Assembly: GCF_037975245.1 (NCBI RefSeq)
Contig: NC_092573.1
Span: 1,236,001-1,300,000 of the forward strand
DNA: 64,000 bases
Direction of reading: 5' to 3'
DNA from: Apostichopus japonicus
Lineage: Eukaryota > Echinodermata > Holothuroidea > Aspidochirotida > Stichopodidae
The position numbers and the translations under genes were made by a program. This document shows, in pieces, positions 13,190-23,731 of the stretch (the first letter of the stretch is position 1; every line of letters starts with the position of its first letter). The notes beneath the pieces are model-generated. The model was not told the DNA's origin. It worked only from the letters and a program-made list of their open reading frames with translations, and made no database searches.

Positions 13190-13675
13190 AGTAAGTATTG
13201 TGAAGTTCGGAACACTGCGAAGTTCGGACACCCTAAGAAATACACAATTTCACCATGACTACCTACAGGAAGACCCAAATTTCACCAAAAAGTACGAAGC
13301 TACAAGTATTTTCTCTTCAAAATGACCCGTGTGCAAGAAAGTACTTACATATTTGTCAATAAAATGACAGAGATCTATGAAGTCTGTTATAATTACTGAA
13401 AGAGCAACTGCACCACCAATTTTATCACCAGCGCCACACTGTGGGTTGGGTGTCCGAACTTCGCAATACTCTAGCAAAGAAATACCCGTTCCACAATCAC
13501 GAAGAATCTTCTTGGAATACAACGTGAAAACAGTTTGCAGGAAAGAAAGTTTGGCCGTTTATCGTAATATAACACAATTCTCCCACCATATCAAGTATAT
13601 TTTCAGGTGGTTTAGACCAGAAGATATAGTTTTGGGGTGTTTTAAGGCTTAGGTGTCCGAACTTCGAAGTGACCA
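13190..13675. repeat. Interspersed GCGAAGTTCGGACACC inverted repeats
   Basis: The 17-mer GCGAAGTTCGGACACCC occurs on the plus strand at 13217-13233 and perfectly on the minus strand at about 13448-13464. A related copy (TCGAAGTTCGGACACCTAAG) is on the minus strand at about 13650-13668, and a degenerate one (TGTGAAGTTCGGA) is at about 13199-13211. The outer pair share about 24 bp, CACT(G/T)CGAAGTTCGGACACC(C)TAAG, in inverted orientation, as in a small inverted-repeat element of about 455 bp. I could not find a target-site duplication, so element status is uncertain. Confidence 0.5.
13349..13470 (-). CDS. Candidate exon, hydrophobic, overlapping a repeat
   Basis: On the minus strand TTTCTTTGCTAG| gives an acceptor and TAT|GTAAGTAC a consensus donor. 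The 122-nt segment is open (phase 1 in, 0 out) and reads YCEVRTPNPQCGAGDK followed by a hydrophobic run GGAVALSVIIT. The open frame extends both ways (13259-13522). Against it: the first codons coincide with the repeated GAAGTTCGGACACC motif, so the frame may be repeat-derived. Part of the upstream sequence (TTCTTCGTGATTGTG and flanks) recurs near 14890-14960. Function unknown. Confidence 0.22.
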
Positions 13676-14281
13676 TGCTACATCACAGAACTAAGGCCGG
13701 GGAAATGCAAATTTTCCGTACACCACCATAATAACTTAGGACTAGGCTAGTTAAGCCTTCTAGCCTAACTAAGGATAGGTTAACTTTGTTACTTGAAACA
13801 ATGTTGGTTAAAACGTCCTCCCCATCGTTAGGCTACTTGTTATTCCTATAACTTAAGTGTAACGTAACTTAGCCTAGACTAAGTTAAAGCCTAGGGCCAA
13901 CATTGGCAATAGAAAATGAGTTAGGCATAGGATAAGAATGTGGTATTTAAACTAAATTGAAATTTGTAGGAAAATTACAATAGGCAAGCAAAAATCCTTG
14001 CGGAAGTCATCCCTGTAGCTTGTTTCTATCACCTCAAATTAGCCTGCCAACACCTCCGTGGGTCCGAATATCATCAATTTAGTCTAAACATTAATAGCAA
14101 CAGTGAGTGAGCTACTTCTGCTTCGAACGTTAATACTCCTAACTACGTACTCATGCACTGCCTACAAATTGTTGACTGTGGCCAAGTAACGGTACTCAGT
14201 TACACGACCGTACCTGTTCAATGTGTGTGACCAGTTGCTATGCAGTGTCTTTTTCACGTTTCTCAATGTATGTGTGTTCGA

Positions 14282-14293
14282 TGACGTCACGTG
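14282..14293. promoter_or_regulatory. Overlapping CRE and E-box (TGACGTCACGTG)
   Basis: A perfect palindromic CRE (TGACGTCA, 14282-14289) overlaps a perfect CACGTG E-box (14288-14293) in a CpG-containing patch. CREB/ATF and bHLH-Zip factors bind these motifs. Promoter function is inference only. The nearest candidate starts are the minus-strand kinase exon (10495) and the plus-strand exon at 16281. Confidence 0.3.
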
Positions 14294-14879
14294 AACTTTA
14301 GAGTTGTCGAGTTTGCGCGTTAGAAGAGAATATTTTCTTTAGATTTTGCGCCGAGTTTACTTTCAGACTACACTTACTTGGATATTTTAATGAGTTTATA
14401 AAACTAATTAGTTTCTTTTAATCCGTGATCTTTTCATATGCACTCATCTGGCACCGTACGGCATATTGTACGGAATTCAAGCCTCTCTTCGAATTTGTAC
14501 TATTATATACCTTCGGGGCATCGACAAGACCGTCGTTTACTCCCCACTTCCATCTCCAGCCGGGTAGTTTTGTTAACATTAAGTGGGGAGTATTCTACCA
14601 CTCTTCCTGATCCGACTACGCTTCTAGATTACGGATCCAAGGGTGTGTACAAGCCCCTTGAGCGTCACACAAAAAATAAAGGATTTACTAGCACATTATT
14701 ACGTTTAAACCTATTTATAGACCCCACACCCCCTTCCTGGGAGTTCGTTTCAACATCCAGGGCCATACTCCCTCCTTTCTAAAATCCTGGATCTGCCTAT
14801 GACCCTTCCAAAAAGTTTATCATGACCCTATTATGTATTTATATGAAGTATTTCAATCAGAAATCAAGGACCGGCATAT

Positions 14880-14985
14880 AAGTAACTTTCCGGTTACCTT
14901 TAACAATGTTAATTTCACAATCACGAAGAACTTGAATACAATAATTTCTCGAAAACAAACACTCCATCTTCATACCAGTGTGATA
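14880..14985. repeat. Diverged second copy of 13480-13560 sequence
   Basis: Shares CACAATCACGAAGAA, a GAATACAA block and a GAAAAC block, in the same order, with the region around 13490-13530. The two stretches appear to be diverged copies of one sequence about 1.4 kb apart. Confidence 0.4.
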
Positions 14986-15101
14986 GTAGTAAAAAAAAAA
15001 TGGAAGTAAAATAGTATAGAGCAGAGGACAAAACAAAAGTACAGTTATACCGTTCGAGTTCACCGTTAACTTAAATAAGAAATTTAATCAAATTAAGCCT
15101 C

Positions 15102-15143
<42 letters not shown>
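15102..15143. repeat. (TA)n microsatellite
   Basis: About 42 bp of TA dinucleotides interrupted once by a C (TACATA). Confidence 0.9.
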
Positions 15144-15146
<3 letters not shown>

Positions 15147-15423
15147 TCCACAGTTTTCTGAACAATGACTTAAACGAAAGTGCAATGATGCCCACCAAAA
15201 ATATAAAAATATACAACAGCAAAGCCGAACAGACAATTATTGCTGATTTTTGTAGCTTCAGCAAATCAAGAACGGTCGCAAAATTTACTCGCATTGTGCA
15301 CTATATAACCCTGTCTGTACCATTTTGTTATGGTGTTATTTTTCTTTTGTTATGATATATGTTGAAGGTTGTATTCCTTGTGTAGGTTTGTATATATTAA
15401 TATATATAAAGCTATTCTCTTAG

Positions 15424-15564
15424 GCTTTTGAAAATCCAGCAAGAAATGACGTCAATGTGACGGTAACCAGTAATGGACAAACAATCACTACTGTCTTTGA
15501 ACAGCAGGACCTGTGGGATAAAACAAATGCCGCATACCAAACCGAACAATGGAGAATTATATAG
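15424..15564 (+). CDS. Terminal coding exon, C-terminal tail of unknown protein
   Basis: AAGCTATTCTCTTAG| forms the acceptor. The following 46-codon frame (phase 0) starts AFENPARNDV and ends TEQWRII before TAG at 15562-15564. The composition (N, T, Q, D rich, no hydrophobic run) is unlike the surrounding AT-rich sequence. A canonical AATAAA lies 78 bp after the stop. The AFENPA start is typical of cytoplasmic tails of membrane proteins, but I cannot name the family. The upstream candidate exon 12254-12371 ends in phase 0 after a hydrophobic segment and NEET, which would splice in frame onto this tail. Seen: acceptor, frame, stop, poly(A) signal. Inferred: that it is a terminal exon and that 12254-12371 belongs to the same gene. 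Confidence 0.6.
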   Translation, partial: AFENPARNDVNVTVTSNGQTITTVFEQQDLWDKTNAAYQTEQWRII

Positions 15565-15641
15565 TTACGTTGTACCTACAGGGGAAGGGGAAGAACTGAT
15601 GGGATTTTTTTGTTTTTTACACAGCATCCTATTTGTTTTTC

Positions 15642-15647
15642 AATAAA
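15642..15647 (+). terminator. Polyadenylation signal AATAAA
   Basis: Canonical hexamer 78 bp downstream of the TAG at 15562-15564, consistent with the 3' end of the plus-strand transcript. Confidence 0.5.
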
Positions 15648-16280
15648 TTTGGTGACTTTTCAAGTAAATGTATACGAACGAAACAAAATAGATGTAAACT
15701 GTAATGGATGACTGGTCTCTTTACTGAGTGGTCGCACAGTATAGACCTTTCATGGCAATATTTTCATTACCTTTATCTATCGCGTTTCAAGTAAGTCATA
15801 ACACATTAAAATGGTTTTCAGGTCAAAAGTTGTGTATAATAATTTGACCACGTGAGACCGTGTACTTTACGCCGAAATCTAACAAGTCCAGCGTCATACA
15901 CATATCGCCGAACAAACCAAGTCTATGTTAATTTAAACAGGAAGGGGTGGGGAGGGGAGGGATTTGTTTACTGTAAAGAGGTACAATTACAAAACTGTGA
16001 AAATTAGGGCAATAATCCGTAACATAATGACATAAAATACTTCTTGCGGTGACACAGTTGTAGATGTAAAGCTATAAATACAACTGAAATAGTAAAATTT
16101 ATTTTTGGCCAATCAATAGATATTATTACTATTTGTCTTTACGCTTCGAGAGGGTGGACGGGCCTGGATATTACGATAGGAGGCTATGCGTTCCGGGCAT
16201 ACTCAGTGCCGTCTGGGGACGAGCTTGCTAAGCTGTCAAAGCTGATATGCTCACAACGCATGTTCTCACAGTAGACCAAC

Positions 16281-16375
16281 ATGGAACGTAATAAAGGAAT
16301 AATTCTCCGAGAATCCGTCCCAGATAATGAGAGTTATGGTGAAGGCAATGCTGTCACTGACAAAGGGATGACGCG
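16281..16375 (+). CDS. Candidate first coding exon
   Basis: ATG at 16281 sits in an excellent initiation context (CAACATGG, A at -3, G at +4). It opens 31 codons beginning MERNKGIILRESVPDNESYG, then reaches GCG|GTGAAG, a plausible phase-2 donor. Read unspliced it would stop at TGA 16377-16379. The 140 bp upstream (16140-16280) are unusually rich in CpG for this window, as expected of a promoter/5' UTR. The terminal exon at 53319 also enters in phase 2, so the two are compatible, but 37 kb separates them and other exons may intervene. Family not recognised. Confidence 0.33.
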
Positions 16376-19300
16376 GTGAAGAATTAGTTATAACCAGATC
16401 GGTATATAACCGTGTTAATGCGTGAATGACGGGTATGTTTACTTGTCAGAGCGGCCAGAACTCACTGGTGAACGCTCCTTGATTTGATTCAAACAGATCT
16501 TTATTAAATCAGCGCGGTGCCTTCAAAATATTTTTTGTTCTAAGTTTGCTAGACCAGGGATCTAACTTTTCTCAGTTGTTTAAGCCTAGTTTACTCTTTC
16601 ATGGCGAGTCTCGTATCGGGAAAAATGATAAGGCCGAGGAACCCAACTTAATTAGAGATAAACATCTTCTGTAGTGGGAAGAATAGTTGAAACTAGTGTT
16701 TATTAGTTTAAAGAGGTTCTTGGAGGATTCTCTTGGCATTGGAGACATGGCTCCTGTAATCTTATTACGGAAGTACGACGGCAATGTTGTGGTTTGGTTA
16801 AAATATTCAAGATTTTCCAAAGGCTTTCTTAGCGTAGTTATTCCAGAAGTCGACGTTTTCAACCAAAGGTTTTCGTGTTGGCATATGTATAATGTCCATG
16901 GAAAATTCGCTTCTCATAAGTTTGTGTTCATAGCGAGTGGGACGGTATTTGAGTCTGTTTAACAGTAGAAAATGTTAGTTTCAGAATAAAATAAATAAAC
17001 CTACGGGCATCTTTCTGTGGGTCATATTTTTAGAACGATTAGTTATTGTTAAGACATATGATGAACAATCAATTAATCTTCGCAGACAACCAATCATCGG
17101 CAATTATTATTGCTTGGAATAGAGGGCGCTTTGTTCGTTCTATGTTGAGAAAGAACACCTACAATCTGTTTTTGCTCGACATCGCGACGTTATCTGACCG
17201 CTGACAACCTTATGCCACAGGTCTGCAGTGTTGCTTCTGTGTAACCCTGAAATGTTGTTAATATCCGTCTTCTAAAAAAACAGCCTGAACCGCGACAAAC
17301 GACAATTATTAAAATTCTTGGATATGACAAGAATTGGACATTGGACAAGAGCCAAACAGTGCAAGCACTTCCCGAATGTATATGGACATTGTGAGGTATA
17401 TAAGGTAACCTACTGAAAGTGAACGCCGTACTTAATGCCACTCAATAATCCCACAATTAAGCAAGGCTAAGGTCCCTAAAGTGGTAAATCTTTCGTCAGA
17501 GATACAACTCTATAAATCTATAGATGTATATTTATATACTTGGTTAACGGAACTACTTTACATAAATAACACCTTTTAAGTTACCCACAATAAACTATCT
17601 GAAAGTTCCACATGAGATAAATATTTCTTGCAAGGTCAACATATGGCAAGGAAGGATTTAGTGGCAACACTTAACAAGTCGCCATACACGGGAAGGCAAA
17701 CGGACCAGAATGGATTCTATGCCTGTAAATATGTATATCGCCCTCAATTTCAAAAGTTCACGATTTCGGCGAAAAGTAGACTAATAACGTCTTACTCACT
17801 GATCTGTGATCTGTACACGTACAGATCAGTGGTCTTACTCAACAGAATCTATTTTTGCGGCGCCCTTTCATAAAGTGAGGTACGGGGCGGGTGTAGCCGC
17901 TGGCTCAACCCTGTGTTTCTTGCTAATTGACTATTGTTAAGTTCGAAAGATCATAAAGCAAACTTTTGATCATTTTAGCATTAACAGTTTCTCCTACTAG
18001 CTGTGTGTATAGTTTCATATGTAGAATTATGAAGTGTAATCCTGATAGGCTATGTCAGAATATTCAAGATACTTCACCATTTCATCAATAATATTTGAAA
18101 GATTGCAGTCCTAATAAGTTGTTTATTAGGCTAAGTGGGAATTCAATGCATTGACTGAAGTTTGACAGTAGTAGTAGATGTCCCTAACCAGCAGAAAAAT
18201 GTATCCTACACTTTTACGATTCAAGTTGAGAAATGCATAGTAATGTTTATGAACTTACTTCAGTTTGTATTGATTTCCCAAGAGAGCCAAGATTTAAATG
18301 AAGTGTTGTTATTGAATTATAACAGCATCATTGTATTCGTTGTTGTTGTTTTGTGTACGTGTGTGTGAGGAGGGGGGGGGGTTACAATGGGGTTGCTTGA
18401 CACACAAATTATTTTCTTGCAATATGACGCATCTAAACATTACTTTTGGGTAAATGCCCATTGGATTTTCCTTTATTCTGTGGGTCCCAATATAAACAAA
18501 CATACATACACACAAACACTGGGACTAACATGGAATCATAATAGGAGGTATGACGTGACTGTAAAAACTTCTTTCCAGAGAGAACTTTAAAGAAAATCGT
18601 TAATTTCTACACCTGTGCATTTAAAGGGAGGGTTGGAAAAATATATCTAATCCAATTGTTGGGATATCATGCGTTGATAGTTAACCAGGATAAAGTCAAG
18701 GGACACGTCAATTGTTATAAAATCAAAAAGATTTATTTTCTCAACAAAATAAAATATTCTCCAACTTAAAACCAAGTGATTATAGTCTTTGTTTTCTTCA
18801 AATTATAATTTCATTGATGGTGATGAAAGCAAAGTGTTTCTAATATGCAAGAAACACTCAAATGGGATCATCTTTCATAAATTTATAGTCTCAGTCACAA
18901 GCTAATGTTTTGTCCATAACATTTTGTTGTACTGGTTACGAACACTAAGTAGAAGTTTATTAAGAGTAAAAAAGTTATGAAAAGGCTGTAATACAAGATA
19001 GCAAAAGCGATCACCGACATTTACGTTGACACTGTTGTTTGATTTAGATTTAACCCTAGATTTTTGTTTTGTTTTAAAATGACCTTACATCTGTCAATTA
19101 GTACAAACTTTAATCTTCTTTCACAAAATAGTTTTAAGAATAGCTATCATTTCTTTCCAAAGTCTTGATTTTATTTTCTTTATGTACAAGTTTCCTTCTT
19201 ACATGAATATTTACAAGACGTAAGATAGATATTCATAAGAAAAAAAGACACAAAACAATGATACTGATTCACATATCCTCACAGAGTTCCTTTAGATATG

Positions 19301-21100
19301 TTGCAAGAATCGAGCAGAAATTGTAAAACAAATCTTTTAATCGAGCACCTGGAATCAGTAGAAGAATGACATGAATTGGTGAAACTGAGACTTTCAAATA
19401 TAGGTCCTTCTATAGTGAAAAATACCTTTTTTGGCCAAGTTACGACTGAATCCAATGACAGGATAATGAATGAGAATAACCCCTCCCTGCCCCTTACCCC
19501 CCCCCCCTCCGATCTCAACAGGTTCAAATTCAGTGAAGCCTAATCAAGTAATAGTTGATGTTTGTTCAAATTCAGTAAGCCTAATCCAATATCCAATGAA
19601 TTGAATTTACATGGCAGTAACTCACAAATACGCAATACTTTATATACTCATTCTGCTGGTTTCCCTTCATAGTATTAATTGAAGTTATAGTCCTTAGTTC
19701 ATGAATTGTCTAATATATTGCTCTCATACGAACAATGCAACTTCCACAACCAATGCACCTAACAATTACACTGTACTACATGAATGTTCCTGGATAAATT
19801 GTTACATGTCTAAATATCTTGATATATTAGCCAAAAGTAACACATTGAAACACAGTTTTCATTCTTTTCTTTGAAAATACAGCCATCATATTAAACTTGA
19901 GGGAAACTTAAAATGCTGTGATATTAAAAGTTCGTAAAATTCCTGCTCCAACATCATATGTACTTTGAGAACCTCTCCTTGATTAACTTTGATAAATGAA
20001 AAATATATTCCACAAATTGTGTGGTTCATTTCAAATTTTTCCTCCCTCATGGTATATTTTATCCACACGGGAAAACTCTAATGGCAGTAAAATATATATT
20101 AACTATATTATCTACAAAATATGAGTGAACTGACCCGGTTGAATTCAATATGACATCTTGCTTTAGTTCAGTTGACAGGTAGCCACAGTCTGTTTGTAAC
20201 AATCATTCATTTATTAAACATAGAACTATCATTCATTTACTGTCGAAACTGATTTGTTCCCAATTCTTGTGGAGATATAGGCAAGGGTAATAGCTAGTTT
20301 CCCAATGTTTATCCAAAACTTTATCTATGATAATGCCTCTTGCACTGTGCACCATTTTTATAACTCTGTATTTACATAACACAGTAATTAAAAGAAGACA
20401 AAAAACCTCATATATTACTCTCATTTACTCATCAGTGATGCTACAATGATACTAAAGATTTAAGTAGGAAATGTTGACCCCATATGATTGAAATATAGCA
20501 CATTTCAAGCCAGCTTTATACAAAGGCAATTTTATCATCATATTTTGGCAAGTTTTTCAAAACTAAATACTGTTTATTCTACATTCTACTACTTGTAATT
20601 CAAATGCAACAATAAGGCAATTACAGTCTGCATACTTGTTTACACCCCAGTCACTCACTCACTCCCTGCTTCACCCCTCCCCCCAAAGCTGCCCCACCCC
20701 TCCTTTCCCTCCATCTCTCCCTGCTTCCCCAGTTACCAGATACATGTCAAGAGAAAGCAGTGGTTAGATACTTAAACTAACCAAATATACTAACATCTTT
20801 AATAATAGTTTCAACTTAAAGATTTTGCTTGGTTATTCCCATTCATAGAAAGTAGGAAATACAATGTCTCAAAAGAGTAAAATTAAATGGAGAGGTTGAC
20901 CTAAAATGATATGCAAACAGTTTGACCATGGGAGAATTTCTTTGGCTCTTTCTAGCAGATGTAAATGTTATACTGATTCTCTTTAAATTATAGCAACAGA
21001 ATTAAAAAATGATGGGAAAACAGTCTGGAATGTAGGTCAACAACTTTAATAAACAAGGAAACTGTTTTTGAGAGGCCTCTGAATATAATGCTCAGTAAAG
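16376..21100. other. AT-rich block, no supported gene
   Basis: Two overlapping open frames on opposite strands (16599-16862 minus, 16687-16962 plus) have no recognisable motif. The remainder is AT-rich with homopolymers (G run near 18371-18380, C run near 19497-19507), a 25-bp direct repeat of TTCAAATTCAGT(GA)AGCCTAATC at about 19522 and 19564, and C-rich sequence at 20645-20730. Confidence 0.45.
17797..17831. other. Hairpin/palindrome CACTGATCTGT...ACAGATCAGTG
   Basis: 11-bp perfect inverted repeat with a 13-nt spacer. The inner part is an alternative perfect palindrome GATCTGTAC-AC-GTACAGATC (17808-17827). Confidence 0.6.
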
Positions 21101-21503
21101 TGACTCACTAACTCATCATGAGGTACTTGTACATCCATGTGTCTTTATATGTTGCTCTTCAAATGATGATTCATCTGTACACGACTCACTAATGAATCTA
21201 CTTCTGTGAAACTCACTAAGAGATCATGACTCACCCCTGACATGACTCAATAATATCATGAGTTACCTCTCTATGTGACTTACTTAAAACATAAGTTACC
21301 TATATGTGACTCACTTAAATTATGGGTTACCTCTATGGCACTCACCAAAACATGAGTTACCTCTATGTGACTCACTGAAATCATGAGTTACCTCCATATG
21401 ACTCACTAAAATCATGGGTTTTCTAAATGTGACTTAACAACAACATCATGGGTTACCTATATATATATCTCACCTAAATCATGAGTTACCTCTATGTGAC
21501 TCA
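21101..21503. repeat. Degenerate array of TGACTCA-containing repeats
   Basis: A degenerate repeat of roughly 30-35 bp, with consensus near TGACTCACTxAAATCATGAGTTACCTCTATG, runs through this region. The heptamer TGACTCA, identical to the palindromic AP-1/TRE core, is exact at 21101, 21227, 21243, 21307, 21368, 21399 and 21497. Several further copies differ by one base. It lies just beyond the 3' end of the minus-strand receptor gene. Confidence 0.7.
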
Positions 21504-22051
21504 CTGACCTCTATGTCGGACTCATCACCATGGAACCATCATTATTAATCATGATTAAATAATTGTCCATATGATTAATTGTTTTCATAAACCCTTGGGC
21601 CAAAAACTTCCAATCTCCTGTTGCTACACACCACTCAATTGACAGCTTTTGTAAGAGGCAAGACTACAAAACCAATGTCATCCAAATAAACTGACATGAG
21701 AGCTCTTCAAGGCCATTTCAATGTTCTCAGAAAATGAGAAATTAATTAGAACTTTCACAGTATTTTGTCATACAATCCCATCAGTGGTTTTAGAATGAAA
21801 TTTGGGGATATCGTTGGGAAGTATCCAAAACTACAGACGACATGCAACAAGTTAAAAAAAAATAAAATAAAAAAGACACCTTCAGCCGATGCTAAAAGAA
21901 GAAGGTACTCTTACAAATCTGCAATACAGCGACTGGTTCTATTGCACATTCCCAGTCCTCCACAATCGCACATTATGACGAAAGCTGTTCGTTGAGTTCA
22001 TCGTAATTCCGATCGCCGTGACAGCATCTGGCACTCTGACGCAGATGGGAT

Positions 22052-22751
22052 TCAGCAAGGGCTGTGCATTTGCTTTTGAACTAGCGAGGGAGCACTGAAG
22101 TAGAGTCCCGCCTCTCTTGCGCCCCTCTTGGTGTGAGACAGGGGATGCTTTAAAGCACAACTGCAGGGTTTACGTTCAAAGCCATTCAGAGGGTGACAGG
22201 CACAGTTCGGCCACGGATAACCCATCGCAGATCTCCTCAGAACCATACTCATATCGTCGCAGTTCTTCTTTTTCTTCGTAGGCTTTGTTAAGGTGGTATA
22301 GTCCCCCGTATTTGCTCTACCCCTCGGTTCTAAAGTGACCATAGTGTTTTGCTCTGAGAGAGGGCTAAGTTCGTTCAACTCAAAGGACAGGGAAGATGCC
22401 CCCGAGTGGATGTCAGCGTGGTGTTTCATCTTGGTGGAATGTGGACAGAAAGGCGAGTTCCCCGAACAGACGGTGCTGATTCCGTTTGCGGTCGGCTTTG
22501 AATGCTTGTGAGGTTTCGGAGGGTTGTGAGGCACTCCACACGTACAGACCTCTCTCATCTCCTCCTCGTGGTGTGCACAGGTACAGGAACGATGCTTCTC
22601 CTTTGGGGAACCGCCAGATTTTCTGTGACTGCGGGGGGTACCATAGGGGGAACTGTGCGTGGATAATCGAGATCCCTTCGATCCATTCTGGCCCTCTCTG
22701 AGGCTGCTATTGTACAGCCTTCTTCGGCCTTTCTTGGCATTTTTCCGTAAT
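22052..22751 (-). CDS. Last coding exon: receptor cytoplasmic tail
   Basis: On the minus strand TTTTTCTTTCTTCACAAAG| is the acceptor (exon starts at 22751, phase 2), followed by 232 codons and TGA at 22054-22052. It starts with a basic stop-transfer run (LRKNAKKGRRRLY), is rich in S, P, K, H and C, and has repeated Cys-x-Cys patches (CTC at two places, CAC, CSC). GC content and codon composition stand out from the surroundings. The phase matches the transmembrane exon at 23732-23933 exactly: its final CA plus the first A here makes CAA (Gln). Together they form the C-terminal part of a single-pass type I membrane protein with a long cytoplasmic tail in one exon, as in many Ig/FNIII adhesion and guidance receptors. 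I do not recognise a catalytic domain, death domain or PDZ ligand, and the family stays unassigned. Confidence 0.75.
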
Positions 22752-23339
22752 CTTTGTGAAGAAAGAAAAAGGTGGTGTTTAGAAATGTTCATTTCAACGA
22801 ACAATAGAGCTGGGAAGTTTTGAGCCATTCCAAACTGTTCCTTTCAGCAGTTAGTTTGTAGCATATCCCTGTTATTTGCCAGGGTGCCAGCCAGGGATAA
22901 ACTTAAAATTTTATCTGATGCAACCTCAGTGAAAAAGTGGCAGGGAAAGGATTTCAAGAAGAAATCCAGCTTTTTCATGTAAAATTTATATGTAAATTAT
23001 AAAACAGCAATTTGACCTTAGAAATTATAAATGACATTTGAAAGGGCAAAATTATGGTTGTCACTGATTAGACATTGGTATGTTCCATTATTGAAAGTGC
23101 AATGATCCAACACAGCAACCCAAAATGTTGTGGTTCTATAAATCCACTGGTTGATCAAAGGTAAGATTGGTTTTTTTCATACAGGAACAAATATTACTCT
23201 CTCAAATTACTTTCCGGCTTCATGCATCCAGATCTGAAAATTTAAATTGGACTATTCCCAGACATGAACTGCCACAATCCATTCAGCTTTCTACCCATAA
23301 ATATATGTAGATATGAAATGGCAATGAGTTGGAAAATCC

Positions 23340-23635
23340 AGAACAGTGAAAAACAGGGATTCATACCTGGGCCTCCCGCTTTATATGCAAACACATTATA
23401 TATATATATATATATTGGGAATAATTGAGACTAATGGAACACATGAGTTGTTACTCAGAGTTTCACACGTTGAGCAATCATCAGACAACAATCATCATAT
23501 ATAAATATATATATATATATTTATATATATATGTGTGTGTGAGTTTGTGTGTAAATGTAAAATATATATATGTATATGTAAAAACATCCAGCCTCCACAG
23601 GGATTCAAACCCAGGCTACCTGCTCGATATATATG
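23340..23635 (-). mobile_element. Penelope-like/retrozyme-type repeat fragment
   Basis: Two related segments in the same orientation flank the ribozyme motif. On the minus strand these are AGCCTGGGTTTGAATCCCTG (about 23601-23620) and a similar GGCCCAGGTATGAATCCCTG (about 23356-23375), about 245 bp apart, separated by AT/GT microsatellites. A direct repeat with one hammerhead per unit is the arrangement expected for tandem pLTRs of Penelope-like elements or for retrozymes. No reverse-transcriptase frame is present. Confidence 0.4.
23447..23489 (-). ncRNA. Hammerhead-ribozyme-like motif
   Basis: Read on the minus strand: GTTGT, then the core CTGATGA, a 13-nt stem-II region, the core GAAA, a short stem III (ACT-CTG-AGT), the cleavage-site TA, then ACAAC. 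GTTGT pairs perfectly with ACAAC as stem I; A-C-T pairs with A-G-T as stem III; the CUGAUGA and GAAA core and the UH cleavage site (A17, position 23452) are in the right places. The weak point is stem II (TTGC...GTGT), which pairs poorly. Type I hammerheads with very short stem III are known in Penelope-like elements and metazoan retrozymes. This copy may be decayed. It lies in sense orientation inside the receptor's last intron. Confidence 0.5.
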
Positions 23636-23731
23636 AATGAAGGGTGTATATTACTGTATTTATAGTATTGAACACTAACAGACTTCCCGGCTTCATTTAA
23701 AAGTACTGCATCAGCCTTTGAATTGACTTAC

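Larger units (their letters stand above)
13676..15100. other. Unassigned region with a CpG-containing patch
   Basis: No exon is supported. The interval 14080-14350 is richer in CpG than its surroundings and carries the CRE/E-box composite noted separately. A segment near 14517-14801 ends with AAAATCCTGGATCTGCC, whose reverse complement resembles a frequent end of G-rich non-autonomous hAT elements (GGATCCAGGATTT). Only one end is visible. Confidence 0.35.
22752..23731 (-). other. Last intron of the receptor gene
   Basis: A 980-bp intron between the transmembrane and tail exons, with GTAAGT donor and AAAG acceptor. It contains TA and TG microsatellites and the hammerhead-like repeat segment (23340-23635). 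Confidence 0.65.
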
